In this document: piece after piece, positions 1 to 8,621 of the stretch
How the letters are laid out: every line of letters begins with the position of its first letter
Position numbering within the stretch: the first letter of the stretch is position 1
NCBI GenBank assembly: GCA_024401455.1
Contig: JAKSLA010000029.1
Coordinates: 1-37,815, forward strand
Direction: 5' to 3'
Source: Paludibacteraceae bacterium
Lineage (GTDB): Bacteria > Bacteroidota > Bacteroidia > Bacteroidales > Paludibacteraceae
DNA: 37,815 nt
Notes under the pieces: model-generated
What the model was told of the DNA's origin: nothing
Database searches by the model: none
Seen by the model: the letters and a program-made list of their open reading frames with translations, nothing else
Program-made: the position numbers and the translations under genes

Positions 1-812
1 GGAAGTCGTTCTGTACATTCGCCACCACATTGCTCCGACTTTGGAAATATCTCGACCGTGAGGATATAACTGAAGAGATACGTAAGAAGAAGGATGCTCT
101 GGACGCCATATATAAGGAACTACAGAAGAAACGCAAACATGCCGACATTACCGATCTGAGTGTCGCTATCAATGATATTGTCAATGAACACCTGGAGATT
201 GACGATTCGCAGATGATGGTTGCCGATGGACGAAGGTTTGACATCAGCGGCATAGACTTTGACCTGCTTCGGCGCGAGTTTGCAAAACGAGAAGACAAGA
301 ACCTTGTGCTGCGTGATATACAAGGATTGCTTCAAGAACGTCTTGCCATGTTACTGGCAGCCAATCCCTCCCGCATCAATTTCTACGAGAGGTATCAGGA
401 GATTATCAAAGCGTATAACCAGGAACAGAACCGTGCAACGATAGAAAAGACCTTCGAAGAACTGATGCGCCTATCTCAATCTCTGAGCAAAGAAGAAAAG
501 CGTTATGTGCGTGAAGGATTCAAAAGCGACGAAGAACTCTCGCTTTACGACCTGCTACTGAAAGAAAACCTTTCAAAAGCAGAAGTCAAGAAACTGAAAG
601 ATGTAGCCATCGAATTGCTTGCCAAGATAAAAGGACAATTGTCTGGTATGGACCATCCGTTTGACAAGCCAACGACCCGTGCCACCCTCATCATTACCAT
701 CCGTGACGTGCTGTGGCAGGAACTTCCTGAGAGCTACAGCGAAGAAAGCATAAACCACTACCGCGACACCATCTACAACTATGTAAGTCAGAGATATGGC
801 GGTGTGGCTTAA
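1..812 (+). CDS. hsdR: Type I restriction endonuclease subunit R, C-terminal part
   Basis: The reading frame is open from the first bases of the window (frame starting at base 3) to the TAA at 810-812, so this is the 3' end of a gene that begins outside. About 269 residues are visible. They are charged and helical and resemble the C-terminal helical domain of HsdR (DUF3387-type), which connects the motor subunit to the methyltransferase core of type I restriction complexes. The nuclease and DEAD-box helicase motifs would lie upstream and cannot be checked here. The TTG at 30 is only an internal Leu codon. No hsdM or hsdS follows, so any partners must be upstream. The assignment rests on family resemblance of the C-terminal domain alone. 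Confidence 0.8.
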   Translation, partial: KSFCTFATTLLRLWKYLDREDITEEIRKKKDALDAIYKELQKKRKHADITDLSVAINDIVNEHLEIDDSQMMVADGRRFDISGIDFDLLRREFAKREDKNLVLRDIQGLLQERLAMLLAANPSRINFYERYQEIIKAYNQEQNRATIEKTFEELMRLSQSLSKEEKRYVREGFKSDEELSLYDLLLKENLSKAEVKKLKDVAIELLAKIKGQLSGMDHPFDKPTTRATLIITIRDVLWQELPESYSEESINHYRDTIYNYVSQRYGGVA

Positions 813-969
813 AATGTATAACAGGACAAATATTACTATATTAGTAAGTGAAAATTAGATTGTAAGGAGACTCTCTTTTTTATTGGGAATTATATACTAT
901 TTGACCCAAGGAATGAAAACACCCTCGGGGTTTAGGAGACCATGTAGAATTCGATACCAAATTAGGCAG

Positions 970-990
970 GTGACGTCTGAAAGACGTTAC
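970..990. other. Hairpin downstream of hsdR
   Basis: The sequence can fold into a stem of about eight pairs around ACGTC-TGAAA-GACGT, extended by GT/AC and one wobble pair. No T-run follows on the plus strand, so it is not a typical intrinsic terminator. It may protect the 3' end of the hsdR transcript. Confidence 0.45.
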
Positions 991-998
991 TTCAATAA

Positions 999-1040
999 CC
1001 CTGTACATACCCTGATACGAAGTGAAGGGGATGTGCAGGG
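999..1040. repeat. Imperfect inverted repeat
   Basis: The left arm 999-1012 (CCCTGTACATACCC) pairs with 1027-1040 (GGGGATGTGCAGGG), with one wobble and one mismatch. A similar GTACAT ... ATGTGCA arrangement recurs at about 1077-1108, so the element appears twice in degenerate form. The function is unknown. Confidence 0.5.
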
Positions 1041-1124
1041 TGATACGTGATAGGTGAAGTCATTGTTCGCATACCCCCGTACATGGAACGAAGAGAAGAT
1101 GTGCATGGCACACAACAAATCAAA

Positions 1125-1148
1125 AAGGGCGACATCTCTGCCGCCCTT
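1125..1148 (-). terminator. Intrinsic terminator of the dehydrogenase gene
   Basis: AAGGGCG (1125-1131) pairs with CGCCCTT (1142-1148). On the minus strand the stem is followed directly by a run of T. It lies about 20 bases beyond the stop codon of the gene ending at 1168. Confidence 0.75.
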
Positions 1149-1167
1149 CTCTTTTCGTATTTTAAAA

Positions 1168-2382
1168 TCAGATATTATCCAATTCCAAGTCTTCATTAAA
1201 CACCTCGTGCCAAGGCAATCCGTGCTTGTTCAACTCTGCCATAAATGGATCTGGATCGAAATCCTCCACGTTCCATACGCCTGGACGTCTCCATTGTCCT
1301 GTGCAGAACATCATGGCACCAATCATAGCAGGCACACCCGTAGTGTAACTTACACCTTGCATTCCAGTCTCCTTGTACGCCTCTTGGTGGCTACAGTTAT
1401 TATAAACGTAGTAAGTCAACGGCTTACCGTCCTTGCCCGTACCACTGATACGGCAACCGATGCTGGTCTCGCCCTCGTAGTTCTCACCCAAATCCTGAGG
1501 ATTAGGAAGAACCGCCTTCAAGAATTGAAGAGGAACGATCTTCACACCATTATACTCTACCTCATCAATACGAGCCATACCAATATTTTGGATAACACGA
1601 AGGTGAGTCAAATACTCCTGACCGAACGTCATCCAGAAACGAGCACGCTTGATGGAAGGGAAATTCTTCACCAACGACTCCAACTCCTCGTGATACATCA
1701 AATAAGAGTCGCGTGGACCGATGTTAGGGTAAGTAAGCGCCTTGTGAATCTCCAAGGCTCCAGTCTCCACCCACTTTCCGTCTTGATAGAAACGACCCTT
1801 TTGAGTAATCTCTCGAATATTGATCTCGGGATTGAAGTTTGTAGCAAATGCCTTGTGGTGGTTACCTGCGTTGCAGTCCACGATGTCAAGATATTCCATC
1901 TCTTTGAAGTGGTGTTTTGCAGCATAAGCAGTATAAACACCAGAAACACCTGGATCGAAACCACAACCAAGGATAGCCGTCAAACCAGCCTTCTCAAACT
2001 TGTCCTTGTAAGCCCATTGCCAGCTATACTCGAAATGAGCCTCATCTTTTGGCTCATAGTTCGCCGTATCCAAATAATTGACGCCACACTCAAGACAAGC
2101 ATCCATAATGTTCAAATCCTGATAAGGAAGCGCCACATTAATGACCAACTCTGGCTTATGCTTTTTAAACAAAGCAACAATTTGGTCCGTGTAGTCAGCA
2201 TCCACCTTGTCGGTAGTGACCGAAACTCCATAACGCTCCTTCAACACAGCTGCTACAGCATCACACTTTGCCTTTGTACGGCTTGCTATAACAATATCCG
2301 TAAAGACATTAGCATTTTGTGCCACCTTGTGACACACTACGGTACCAACACCGCCCACTCCGATAATAAGAACTTTAGACAT
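1168..2382 (-). CDS. Saccharopine dehydrogenase-family protein, probably carboxy(nor)spermidine dehydrogenase
   Basis: A 404-residue NAD(P)-dependent dehydrogenase. The N-terminus carries a Rossmann motif GVGGVG at residues 8-13, and the ATG start places it as the family expects. The whole length fits the saccharopine-dehydrogenase-like family. In Bacteroidetes, close members act as carboxyspermidine/carboxynorspermidine dehydrogenase, condensing a polyamine with aspartate semialdehyde. Lysine degradation is the alternative, but no lysine catabolic genes are nearby. The gene has its own promoter upstream and a terminator downstream, so it appears to be a single-gene unit beside hisS. The family is sure; the polyamine role is inferred from family knowledge, not from the sequence alone. 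Confidence 0.85.
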   Translation of the reverse strand: MSKVLIIGVGGVGTVVCHKVAQNANVFTDIVIASRTKAKCDAVAAVLKERYGVSVTTDKVDADYTDQIVALFKKHKPELVINVALPYQDLNIMDACLECGVNYLDTANYEPKDEAHFEYSWQWAYKDKFEKAGLTAILGCGFDPGVSGVYTAYAAKHHFKEMEYLDIVDCNAGNHHKAFATNFNPEINIREITQKGRFYQDGKWVETGALEIHKALTYPNIGPRDSYLMYHEELESLVKNFPSIKRARFWMTFGQEYLTHLRVIQNIGMARIDEVEYNGVKIVPLQFLKAVLPNPQDLGENYEGETSIGCRISGTGKDGKPLTYYVYNNCSHQEAYKETGMQGVSYTTGVPAMIGAMMFCTGQWRRPGVWNVEDFDPDPFMAELNKHGLPWHEVFNEDLELDNI

Positions 2383-2461
2383 TCTTCTTGTTGTTAATGT
2401 TTATACACTCAATATACAATCCACCACCCTCTCTGAAAGAAAGCCGTGACAAATCTGAATA

Positions 2462-2492
2462 CAAATATAAACTTATTTTATAAAAATACAAA
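2462..2492 (-). promoter_or_regulatory. Bacteroidetes-type promoter of the dehydrogenase gene
   Basis: Read on the minus strand there is a TTTG box (2489-2492), exactly 19 bases, then TATATTTG (2462-2469). This matches the Bacteroidetes -33 TTTG / -7 TAnnTTTG consensus and spacing. Transcription would start near 2455, about 70 bases before the ATG at 2382. Confidence 0.75.
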
Positions 2493-2500
2493 CATCTACG

Positions 2501-3862
2501 TTAAATTAACAAAGAAATCATCTCCTCTACGGAAACAAGATTCTGCTCTCCGCTTTGCATATTCTTAAGCATCACCTTCTTCTCTGCCATCTCCGTCTCG
2601 CCGATGATCGCCACAAACGGAATGCCCTTACTGTCAGCATACCCCATCTGCTTCTTCATCTTGGCTGGCTCAGGATAAACCTCTGCGGCCAATCCGGCTG
2701 CACGGACCTGCTTCAAGCATCCAAGGGCATATTTCAACTCATCTTGTCCGAATGTAACAAAAATGACCTTCGTTGACTGCAACATCTCGGCTGGATACAA
2801 ATCCAATTGATTCAAAACGTCGTAGATACGATCGGCTCCAAACGAAATACCTACTCCAGAAACGCCATCCATACCGAAGACGCCCGTCAAGTTGTCGTAA
2901 CGTCCGCCTCCTGTGATGCTTCCAATCTGCACGTCCTTTGCCTTCACCTCGAAAATAGCACCTGTATAATAATTCAAACCTCGGGCCAAAGTCAAGTCGA
3001 GTTCAACCTCAGTCTCTACACCGACCAACTTTACATATTCCAAAATTGTAGCGATCTCCTCTACTCCCTTCAAACCTATTTCTGAAGTAGCCAAAACCTC
3101 GCGGATGGTCTGCAACTTCTCCTCGTTAGAACCTTGAAGCAGGATGATTGGCTGTAACTTAGCGATAGAATCGTCTGGAATACCTTTCGATGCCAACTCT
3201 GCATTTACATTGTCCAAACCGATCTTATCCAACTTGTCAATAGCCACCGTGATGTCCACAATCTTGTCCGCCTGGCCGATTACTTCAGCTATTCCTGTCA
3301 ATATCTTACGGTTGTTCAACTTTACGCAGACATTCACTTTCAAACGACGGTAAACCTCGTCCACGATTTGAATCAACTCCACCTCGTTCATCAATGAATC
3401 GCTGCCGACAACATCGACATCGCACTGATAGAATTCACGGTAACGGCCCTTTTGAGGCTTATCCGCACGCCATACCGGTTGAATCTGGTAACGCTTGAAG
3501 GGGAAACTCAACTTGTCTCGGTTCATCACCACAAAGCGAGCGAATGGAACGGTCAAGTCATAACGAAGTCCCTTCTCCGAAATCTTGTTGGTCAACTTCA
3601 ATGAGTTGCGAGCCTCCAAATCAGCCTGCTCCACGCCAGCCAAGAAATCTCCAGAATTCAATATCTTGAATAGAAGTTTGTCGCCCTCATCGCCGTACTT
3701 GCCCATCAACGTGGAGAGGTTCTCCATTGCTGGCGTTTCAATTTGTTGGAAACCATACAAACGGAACACCTCCTTAATCGTGTTAAATATATAATTACGA
3801 CGCGCCATTTCAATTGGTGCGAAATCTCTTGTACCCTTAGGGATAGATGGTTTTTGTGCCAT
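2501..3862 (-). CDS. hisS: Histidyl-tRNA synthetase
   Basis: A 453-residue class II aminoacyl-tRNA synthetase that charges tRNA-His. Visible features are the class II motif 2 region [11 protein letters not shown] (from about residue 100), the histidine-specific [10 protein letters not shown] motif near residue 300, the motif 3 region with GGGRYDNL, and a C-terminal anticodon-binding domain of about 90 residues. Between the N-terminal catalytic strands and motif 2 there is a loop of about 20 residues (about 73-95), common in the Bacteroidetes form. The ATG start gives the typical N-terminus with KGTRDF. The gene sits 41 bases downstream of kdsA and is probably cotranscribed with it. Confidence 0.97.
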   Translation of the reverse strand: MAQKPSIPKGTRDFAPIEMARRNYIFNTIKEVFRLYGFQQIETPAMENLSTLMGKYGDEGDKLLFKILNSGDFLAGVEQADLEARNSLKLTNKISEKGLRYDLTVPFARFVVMNRDKLSFPFKRYQIQPVWRADKPQKGRYREFYQCDVDVVGSDSLMNEVELIQIVDEVYRRLKVNVCVKLNNRKILTGIAEVIGQADKIVDITVAIDKLDKIGLDNVNAELASKGIPDDSIAKLQPIILLQGSNEEKLQTIREVLATSEIGLKGVEEIATILEYVKLVGVETEVELDLTLARGLNYYTGAIFEVKAKDVQIGSITGGGRYDNLTGVFGMDGVSGVGISFGADRIYDVLNQLDLYPAEMLQSTKVIFVTFGQDELKYALGCLKQVRAAGLAAEVYPEPAKMKKQMGYADSKGIPFVAIIGETEMAEKKVMLKNMQSGEQNLVSVEEMISLLI

Positions 3863-3903
3863 TTTTCGAAATATTATTTATTAGACTATACAAGCCTTAT
3901 CTA

Positions 3904-4716
3904 TTACAATTGATTTACCACTTCACGAATACGAACCAACTTTTGCATCAATGGCTCGAAAAGATCCAATCGGAGCATATTTGAACCGTCAGACTTAGCA
4001 TTCGCTGGATCTGGATGCGTCTCCAAGAAGAGACCGTCAACACCGACCGCAACGGCCGCACGCGCCATTGTTTCAATCATCTGCGGATTACCTCCCGAAA
4101 CGCCCGACACCTGATTGGGTTGCTGCAACGAGTGCGTAACGTCCAATATGGCAGGAAATCCCAACTGCTGCATCGTAGGGATGCTACGGAAATCGACAAT
4201 CAAATCCTGATAGCCAAAGAAAGTACCTCTGTCCGTCAACATAACCTGATTATTACCTGCATCCACCACCTTTTGGGCGGCAAACTTCATTGATTCAGGA
4301 GAAAGGAATTGTCCTTTTTTGATATTCACGCACTTGCCCGTCTTAGCGGCTGCCACCAACAAGTCGGTCTGCCTACACAAAAAAGCGGGAATCTGCAACA
4401 CATCCACATATTCAGCCGCCATTGCCGCCTCTTCAACCTCATGGATGTCCGTCACGACAGGAACGTCGAACTCTGCCCTAACCTTTGCCAAGACCTTCAA
4501 TGCCTTCTCGTCTCCTATACCCGTGAACGACGACGACTTCGATCGGTTCGCCTTACGATAAGAGCCTTTGAAAACAAAAGGGATCTTCAACTTGTCGGAT
4601 ACATTCTTGATGTGTTCTGCTATGCTCATAGCCATCTCTTCACCCTCAATGACGCAAGGTCCAGCCAAGATGAAGAAATTGCCAGAATCCGTATGCTTTA
4701 ATAAATTGGATATCAT
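3904..4716 (-). CDS. kdsA: 3-deoxy-8-phosphooctulonate synthase (KDO-8-P synthase)
   Basis: A 270-residue TIM-barrel enzyme that condenses phosphoenolpyruvate with arabinose-5-phosphate to give KDO-8-phosphate for the lipopolysaccharide inner core. The sequence shows the N-terminal AGPCVIEGE motif, the NRSKSSSFTG segment near residue 60, LTDRGTFFGY and a C-terminal ETHPDPANAKSDG. Cys21 in GPC sits where metal-dependent KDO-8-P synthases have a metal-ligand Cys, while metal-independent enzymes such as that of E. coli have Asn. This copy therefore looks metal-dependent (inference). The start lies 27 bases from the end of the lipid kinase gene and 41 bases before hisS, consistent with one operon. 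Confidence 0.97.
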   Translation of the reverse strand: MISNLLKHTDSGNFFILAGPCVIEGEEMAMSIAEHIKNVSDKLKIPFVFKGSYRKANRSKSSSFTGIGDEKALKVLAKVRAEFDVPVVTDIHEVEEAAMAAEYVDVLQIPAFLCRQTDLLVAAAKTGKCVNIKKGQFLSPESMKFAAQKVVDAGNNQVMLTDRGTFFGYQDLIVDFRSIPTMQQLGFPAILDVTHSLQQPNQVSGVSGGNPQMIETMARAAVAVGVDGLFLETHPDPANAKSDGSNMLRLDLFEPLMQKLVRIREVVNQL

Positions 4717-4743
4717 ATATATAATTTTATTTTATTCTAAAAG

Positions 4744-5700
4744 CTATTTTTTGGGGACAATCAACCGAAGGGCTTGCGGAAGGATCTCTATTTCAAAAGG
4801 GCCTTCTGCTCCCTCCAACAAAATACCATCCGCTTCGATTCGATGCTTATTACTGCCTGTGATATGTAACGACTTCGCCTTAAAAAAACGCAAGCAAGAG
4901 TTACCTTCCAACGAATTTCGGAACAAGCGATACAACGACTTGACAAGAAGTATAAACGAGGGACGCACCACCACAAAAACATCATATACGCCATCCGTAG
5001 GAACTGCATCGGGGGTCTGCTTTATGCCTCCGCCCGTATAAGGTCCGTTGGCAATCGACATCGTATAGACTTTGTCTTCTATCTTATAAGCACCTCCATC
5101 GGCTTCCAAACAGAGTGGTTTCGACGAATGCAACAAGGCTCCCAAGAGGACCGATATGGAATACACCCAAGAGCGCCCCGGCAAGAAATCGGCCAACTTT
5201 TCTGCATAATAAACGACCTGCGCATCGAAACCCAAGCCAACCGAATTGAGGAAGAACTTCACCTTCCGCTCGCCTTTCTCATAATAAGACAAACGACCGA
5301 CGTCCGTCATCTGTGACTCGCCTGCCGCAATAATCGGAATGCTTCGTTTCTGCTTTTTAGGTATGCCCCAATAGCGTGCCCAATCATTTCCCGTGCCACC
5401 AGGCAAAAGCGCCAATGTCACTTCGGAAGGATTGACAGACGACGAAAAGATGCCATCCACCACCTCGCTTATCGAGCCGTCTCCGCCTGCAACAATCAAG
5501 CGACGAACCCCTTTCTCCTCCAAAAGGTTCTTGACCAACTTCATTGCGTGACCAGCATATTCTGTGACGATTACCTCCACATCCAGCCCCGCCTCTTTCA
5601 GACGGTCTTCCATAGAGGTCCGCCGTTGAAAAAAACGCCTACTGCCAGCCTTAGGATTGGCAATCACCGTCCATTTCTCGTTGTCTGAAATTCCTGTCAT
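4744..5700 (-). CDS. Diacylglycerol kinase-family lipid kinase (YegS/LCB5-like)
   Basis: A protein of about 318 residues of the diacylglycerol/sphingosine kinase catalytic family. It shows an N-terminal NPKAG motif, the nucleotide-binding GGDGSISEV motif at about residues 73-81 and LPGGTGNDWAR around residue 100, followed by the C-terminal beta-sandwich half. Such enzymes phosphorylate the hydroxyl of diacylglycerol, ceramide-like or related lipids at the membrane. Bacteroidetes make sphingolipids, so the substrate is open. I prefer the ATG at 5700 over the GTG one codon upstream. It heads a probable operon with kdsA and hisS. Confidence 0.88.
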   Translation of the reverse strand: MTGISDNEKWTVIANPKAGSRRFFQRRTSMEDRLKEAGLDVEVIVTEYAGHAMKLVKNLLEEKGVRRLIVAGGDGSISEVVDGIFSSSVNPSEVTLALLPGGTGNDWARYWGIPKKQKRSIPIIAAGESQMTDVGRLSYYEKGERKVKFFLNSVGLGFDAQVVYYAEKLADFLPGRSWVYSISVLLGALLHSSKPLCLEADGGAYKIEDKVYTMSIANGPYTGGGIKQTPDAVPTDGVYDVFVVVRPSFILLVKSLYRLFRNSLEGNSCLRFFKAKSLHITGSNKHRIEADGILLEGAEGPFEIEILPQALRLIVPKK

Positions 5701-5731
5701 CACGTCGAAGCGAAACTAATGTTTTATCAAA

Positions 5732-5739
5732 CAAAAATA
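5732..5739 (-). promoter_or_regulatory. Possible -7 box upstream of the lipid kinase operon
   Basis: On the minus strand TATTTTTG fits TAnnTTTG, about 30 bases before the start codon. An upstream CTTG lies 17 rather than 19 bases away, so the -33 box is weak. Confidence 0.45.
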
Positions 5740-5806
5740 GTGCTTTTCATCCATTTCAAGGAGAAAAAGAAGAAACAATTATACACAAAAAACAAAAAAG
5801 AGAGTA

Positions 5807-5833
5807 GCAGAAGAAAATCCGTTTTTCTTCTGC
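5807..5833 (-). terminator. Intrinsic terminator after the antitoxin remnant
   Basis: GCAGAAGAAAA (5807-5817) pairs with TTTTCTTCTGC (5823-5833). On the minus strand the stem is followed by a T-rich tract (bases 5790-5800 are A-rich on the plus strand). It lies just beyond the stop at 5847. Confidence 0.7.
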
Positions 5834-5846
5834 CTCTAAATCTTAA

Positions 5847-6047
5847 TCAAATCGGTTTGACAATTTCCACTCTCATTCCAAGAGCAGTTATAATGCGATA
5901 AAATACACTTACACTTGGGGTGTTGACACCATGTTCTATCTGAGAAATATATGATTTAGTAGAATTAATCCTGTCTGCTAATTCTTTCTGAGTCATCTTA
6001 GCCTCTTTTCTTGCACTCGATTCGAGGCAGAAGGAGGTGTCAGACAA
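5847..6047 (-). pseudogene. Truncated HigA-like XRE antitoxin remnant
   Basis: The encoded segment is a Cro/C1 helix-turn-helix domain: MTQKELADRI, KSYISQIEHG and PSVSVFYRI, ending GMRVEIVKPI. This is the C-terminal two thirds of HigA-type antitoxins, which usually have about 40 more residues before ARKEAKMTQ. Here the frame is closed by a stop about 19 codons before the TTG at 6047, so the N-terminal part is missing. A 49-residue protein could start at the ATG at 5996. No partner toxin is recognisable in the 261 bases upstream. It reads as a decayed toxin-antitoxin locus, though a minimal functional regulator cannot be excluded. Confidence 0.6.
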
Positions 6048-6248
6048 TGGTTGGCTAATGTCGAATACATTGGGCTATCGTTGACCAACTTGTCACTTCT
6101 TTCCTTATGCTCGTCTTCACCCCCTCATACCATCATCACCTTTTTGCATATGCCAAGTTCCACTTTTTCAAAAGTTGCAACTCCTCGATGAAATCCATGA
6201 TTGTCAGGACAAACACCCACTTTGAATTAAATGTCAGATTAGACTTTA

Positions 6249-6281
6249 CAAAAAAAGAGACAACCTGTCAGGCCATCTCTT
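6249..6281 (-). terminator. Intrinsic terminator of manA
   Basis: On the minus strand AAGAGA, an inner CCTG-A-CAGG hairpin and TCTCTT form a stem followed by a run of T (plus-strand A-run at 6250-6256). It lies about 30 bases beyond the manA stop. Confidence 0.75.
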
Positions 6282-6308
6282 CCTTTCGCTATGCTTTTAC
6301 GACTAATA

Positions 6309-7358
6309 TCACTTCGAACTTAGATGTAAAAAGCGAGTAATCTTTCCAGCCAGCCCTCTATCCATATTGTCAATAAACGCATCGAGGATTTGCACCTTGC
6401 CTTCGATCGGAATCACATCGTAATCGGCCACACAAGCGGGAATCAGACAACTATGCCCTTCTTTCAACAGAACTTTCTCGTCCGACGAACGCAATTGAAT
6501 GTAGCACGAACCGCGCATACACATACTGATGACGAAACTATCGTACTTCATCAAATCACGATGAAAAGGGGCTGTCACATCCAAGACACGGACGCTAAAA
6601 AAAGGAGAGTCAACGACCAATTTCGCCTTGTTGTCTGTCTTGGAATAAAGCGTGCGATACTCATCTTCTACCTTAAAGTCCAAGGCTTTGACCGCCAATT
6701 CCGTATGCAGTTCTCTCGGCTTTCCATCCATTCCCAACCGTTCATAGTCATAGATGCGGTAGGTCACATCAGACGACTGTTGCACCTCGGCCAACAGAAT
6801 CCCTCCACAAATGGCATGCACCCGCCCGGCCGGAATATAAAATATATCTCCACTTTTCACCGAATGACGTGCCAAGACCTCCGTAATCGTTCCGTCTGCA
6901 ATGCGACGCTTATATTCTTCTCCTGTAACTGCCTTCTTAAAACCGGAATAGAGATAGGCATTCGGCTTAGCATCAATCACATACCACATCTCAGTCTTTC
7001 CCAACTTGCCATGCTCCCGCTGCGCCATTGCATCATCGGGATGAACCTGAATACTCAAATCCTTTTCCGCGTCAATGAACTTAACCAACAACGGCAATCT
7101 ATTGCCATAACGACGACAAACTGCCTTACCTAATATTTCTTCAGGATTTTCCGCTATGACACTCGCCAAATCATGTCCCTCGAAAGCGCCATTGCTTATG
7201 ACACTCACACTCGATGGTACGGCACTAACCTCCCACGACTCCCCTATCGGTTCTTGGTCAGAGGGCATACCTTTCCATGGTTTGAGACGATTACCGCCCC
7301 AGACAATGGAATGCAGGTTGGGATGAAAAAGAAATGGATATAGATTGGGCATATTCAT
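6309..7358 (-). CDS. manA: Mannose-6-phosphate isomerase, class I
   Basis: A 349-residue cupin-fold, zinc-dependent enzyme that interconverts fructose-6-phosphate and mannose-6-phosphate, the entry to GDP-mannose and GDP-fucose. It shows an N-terminal WGG motif, the zinc-binding QVHPDD at residues 104-109, the KTEMWYV segment near 120 and a third ligand region GRVHAI near 178. The length fits the short class I enzymes. The ATG at 7358 is used; a second in-frame ATG lies two codons on. Its position next to a glycosyltransferase and upstream of glycan genes suggests a role in supplying mannose-derived sugar nucleotides. A terminator separates it from the glycosyltransferase upstream, so it may have its own promoter in 7359-7436, which I could not identify. 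Confidence 0.95.
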   Translation of the reverse strand: MNMPNLYPFLFHPNLHSIVWGGNRLKPWKGMPSDQEPIGESWEVSAVPSSVSVISNGAFEGHDLASVIAENPEEILGKAVCRRYGNRLPLLVKFIDAEKDLSIQVHPDDAMAQREHGKLGKTEMWYVIDAKPNAYLYSGFKKAVTGEEYKRRIADGTITEVLARHSVKSGDIFYIPAGRVHAICGGILLAEVQQSSDVTYRIYDYERLGMDGKPRELHTELAVKALDFKVEDEYRTLYSKTDNKAKLVVDSPFFSVRVLDVTAPFHRDLMKYDSFVISMCMRGSCYIQLRSSDEKVLLKEGHSCLIPACVADYDVIPIEGKVQILDAFIDNMDRGLAGKITRFLHLSSK

Positions 7359-7436
7359 TAAGAGGGTTAATTTCCCCGATTTTACTGTTTAACAATCTGA
7401 AATCTTTTGCTGTTTTTTTAAGCCCCCTAATATAAA

Positions 7437-7461
7437 AAACGACTATCGCGAAATAGTCGTT
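7437..7461 (-). terminator. Intrinsic terminator after the GT4 gene
   Basis: AACGACTAT pairs with ATAGTCGTT (7453-7461) around a six-base loop. On the minus strand a T-run follows. It lies about 35 bases beyond the stop of the gene ending at 7496. Confidence 0.8.
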
Positions 7462-7495
7462 TGGAAGGTACACGTAGCAGAAAACGCTCTACTAC

Positions 7496-8611
7496 TTATT
7501 TCCTTAAACCAGCATAGACATCAGAGACTTGATCGGCAATGTTCGTCCACTTGTACTTGCTTAAATCATACGACACACGCAAGTGCGTAGATTCAGAAAG
7601 AATCGTTTCCAACTTTTCGGAAAGTTGATCCACATTCCCTAGTTTGAAATAGTTGTCAGCAGGCAACCCCACCTCCAAATTGGCAGGAATATCACTCACC
7701 ACGACGGGAAGATTGTAACTCATCGCCTCCAACAACGAGATAGGCAATCCTTCGTGTGACGACGGCAACACATAACAACTTGCATGCGTCAACAAAGAGT
7801 GAAGTTTCTGTCCCTTGACAAACCCAGGCAAGACGACACCAGCCTCCTTCGCCATCTTTTTCAAAGAGAGCGAGTAATCATCCTCAAAATCAGTATCGCC
7901 GGCCAAAACCAAACGGACCTTGTTTTCCGGATGTCTTTTTTGATAAGACACAAAAGCCTCCACCAAATGATGAAGATTCTTTTCTGGAACAAAACGGCAC
8001 ATACCCAAAATATAATTCTCCGGCTCTACTCCTAACTCTGTAAAATATTCCGGATAATCAACAAAATCGGGATCAGGAACACCATTATAAATCAAGTGTA
8101 CATGTTTTGTTCGATTATATTTATCTGCAATTAATTTTTTAATGACATTAGAGATAACAATAACCTCATCGGCAAAATTACAGCCCATACGTTCGCCAAA
8201 CTTCAGCATAGTTTTGGCCGCAAAGCCCCATTTATCTCTATCATAATCAGGGCCATGATGCGTAAAGACCACCTTCAACCCTCTCAGTTTGGCATAAGGA
8301 ACCAAAATAGCAGGACCTATGGCATGGATATGGAGCACCTCGGCACCCAATCTTTTTGCCTCATTAATCGCCCTAAATGTATGGATGATAGCCTCGAATG
8401 ATTTCTTCTTAGGCGATTGGACATCCACCAGTTTCACCCCGTTCCACTCAGTCGCCCCATCAGTGACATAATTAGAACGGCGAATCACCGTGACATCATA
8501 CCCCTTACGAGCCACAAGCGGAAACAACTCCTCACAATGGGTCTCAACACCCCCCATCACATTGGGGATGCCTCGTGTACCTGTAACGACGATTCTATTG
8601 AAATCAGCCAT
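7496..8611 (-). CDS. Glycosyltransferase, GT4 family
   Basis: A 371-residue retaining GT-B glycosyltransferase. The N-terminal domain opens with TGTRGIPNVMGGVETH (about residues 11-26), typical of a GT4 subgroup that includes capsule and rhamnan transferases. The C-terminal domain has the nucleotide-sugar-binding E-x7-E element EGLPISLLEA near residue 290. The donor and acceptor cannot be read from the sequence. The gene starts 10 bases after the radical SAM gene and is followed by a terminator, so the two form a short operon. It is probably cytoplasmic and membrane-associated. Confidence 0.88.
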   Translation of the reverse strand: MADFNRIVVTGTRGIPNVMGGVETHCEELFPLVARKGYDVTVIRRSNYVTDGATEWNGVKLVDVQSPKKKSFEAIIHTFRAINEAKRLGAEVLHIHAIGPAILVPYAKLRGLKVVFTHHGPDYDRDKWGFAAKTMLKFGERMGCNFADEVIVISNVIKKLIADKYNRTKHVHLIYNGVPDPDFVDYPEYFTELGVEPENYILGMCRFVPEKNLHHLVEAFVSYQKRHPENKVRLVLAGDTDFEDDYSLSLKKMAKEAGVVLPGFVKGQKLHSLLTHASCYVLPSSHEGLPISLLEAMSYNLPVVVSDIPANLEVGLPADNYFKLGNVDQLSEKLETILSESTHLRVSYDLSKYKWTNIADQVSDVYAGLRK

Positions 8612-8621
8612 GCTTCTCTGC

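Larger units (their letters stand above)
813..1167. other. Non-coding stretch with hairpins after hsdR
   Basis: These 355 bases separate hsdR from the convergent minus-strand gene and contain no convincing ORF. They hold a perfect short hairpin (about 970-990, ACGTC/GACGT stem), a longer imperfect hairpin (999-1012 pairing with 1027-1040) and a partial second copy of that element (about 1077-1108). At the right edge is the minus-strand terminator at 1125-1148. No tRNA or known RNA family was recognised. Confidence 0.6.

Noticed and set aside
1054-2397. A 447-codon plus-strand ORF opposite the dehydrogenase gene
   Set aside because: It is the reverse of a strongly conserved dehydrogenase with its own promoter and terminator; its protein shows no domain.
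5847-6308. A complete toxin-antitoxin pair
   Set aside because: No toxin frame is recognisable and the antitoxin lacks its N-terminal part.
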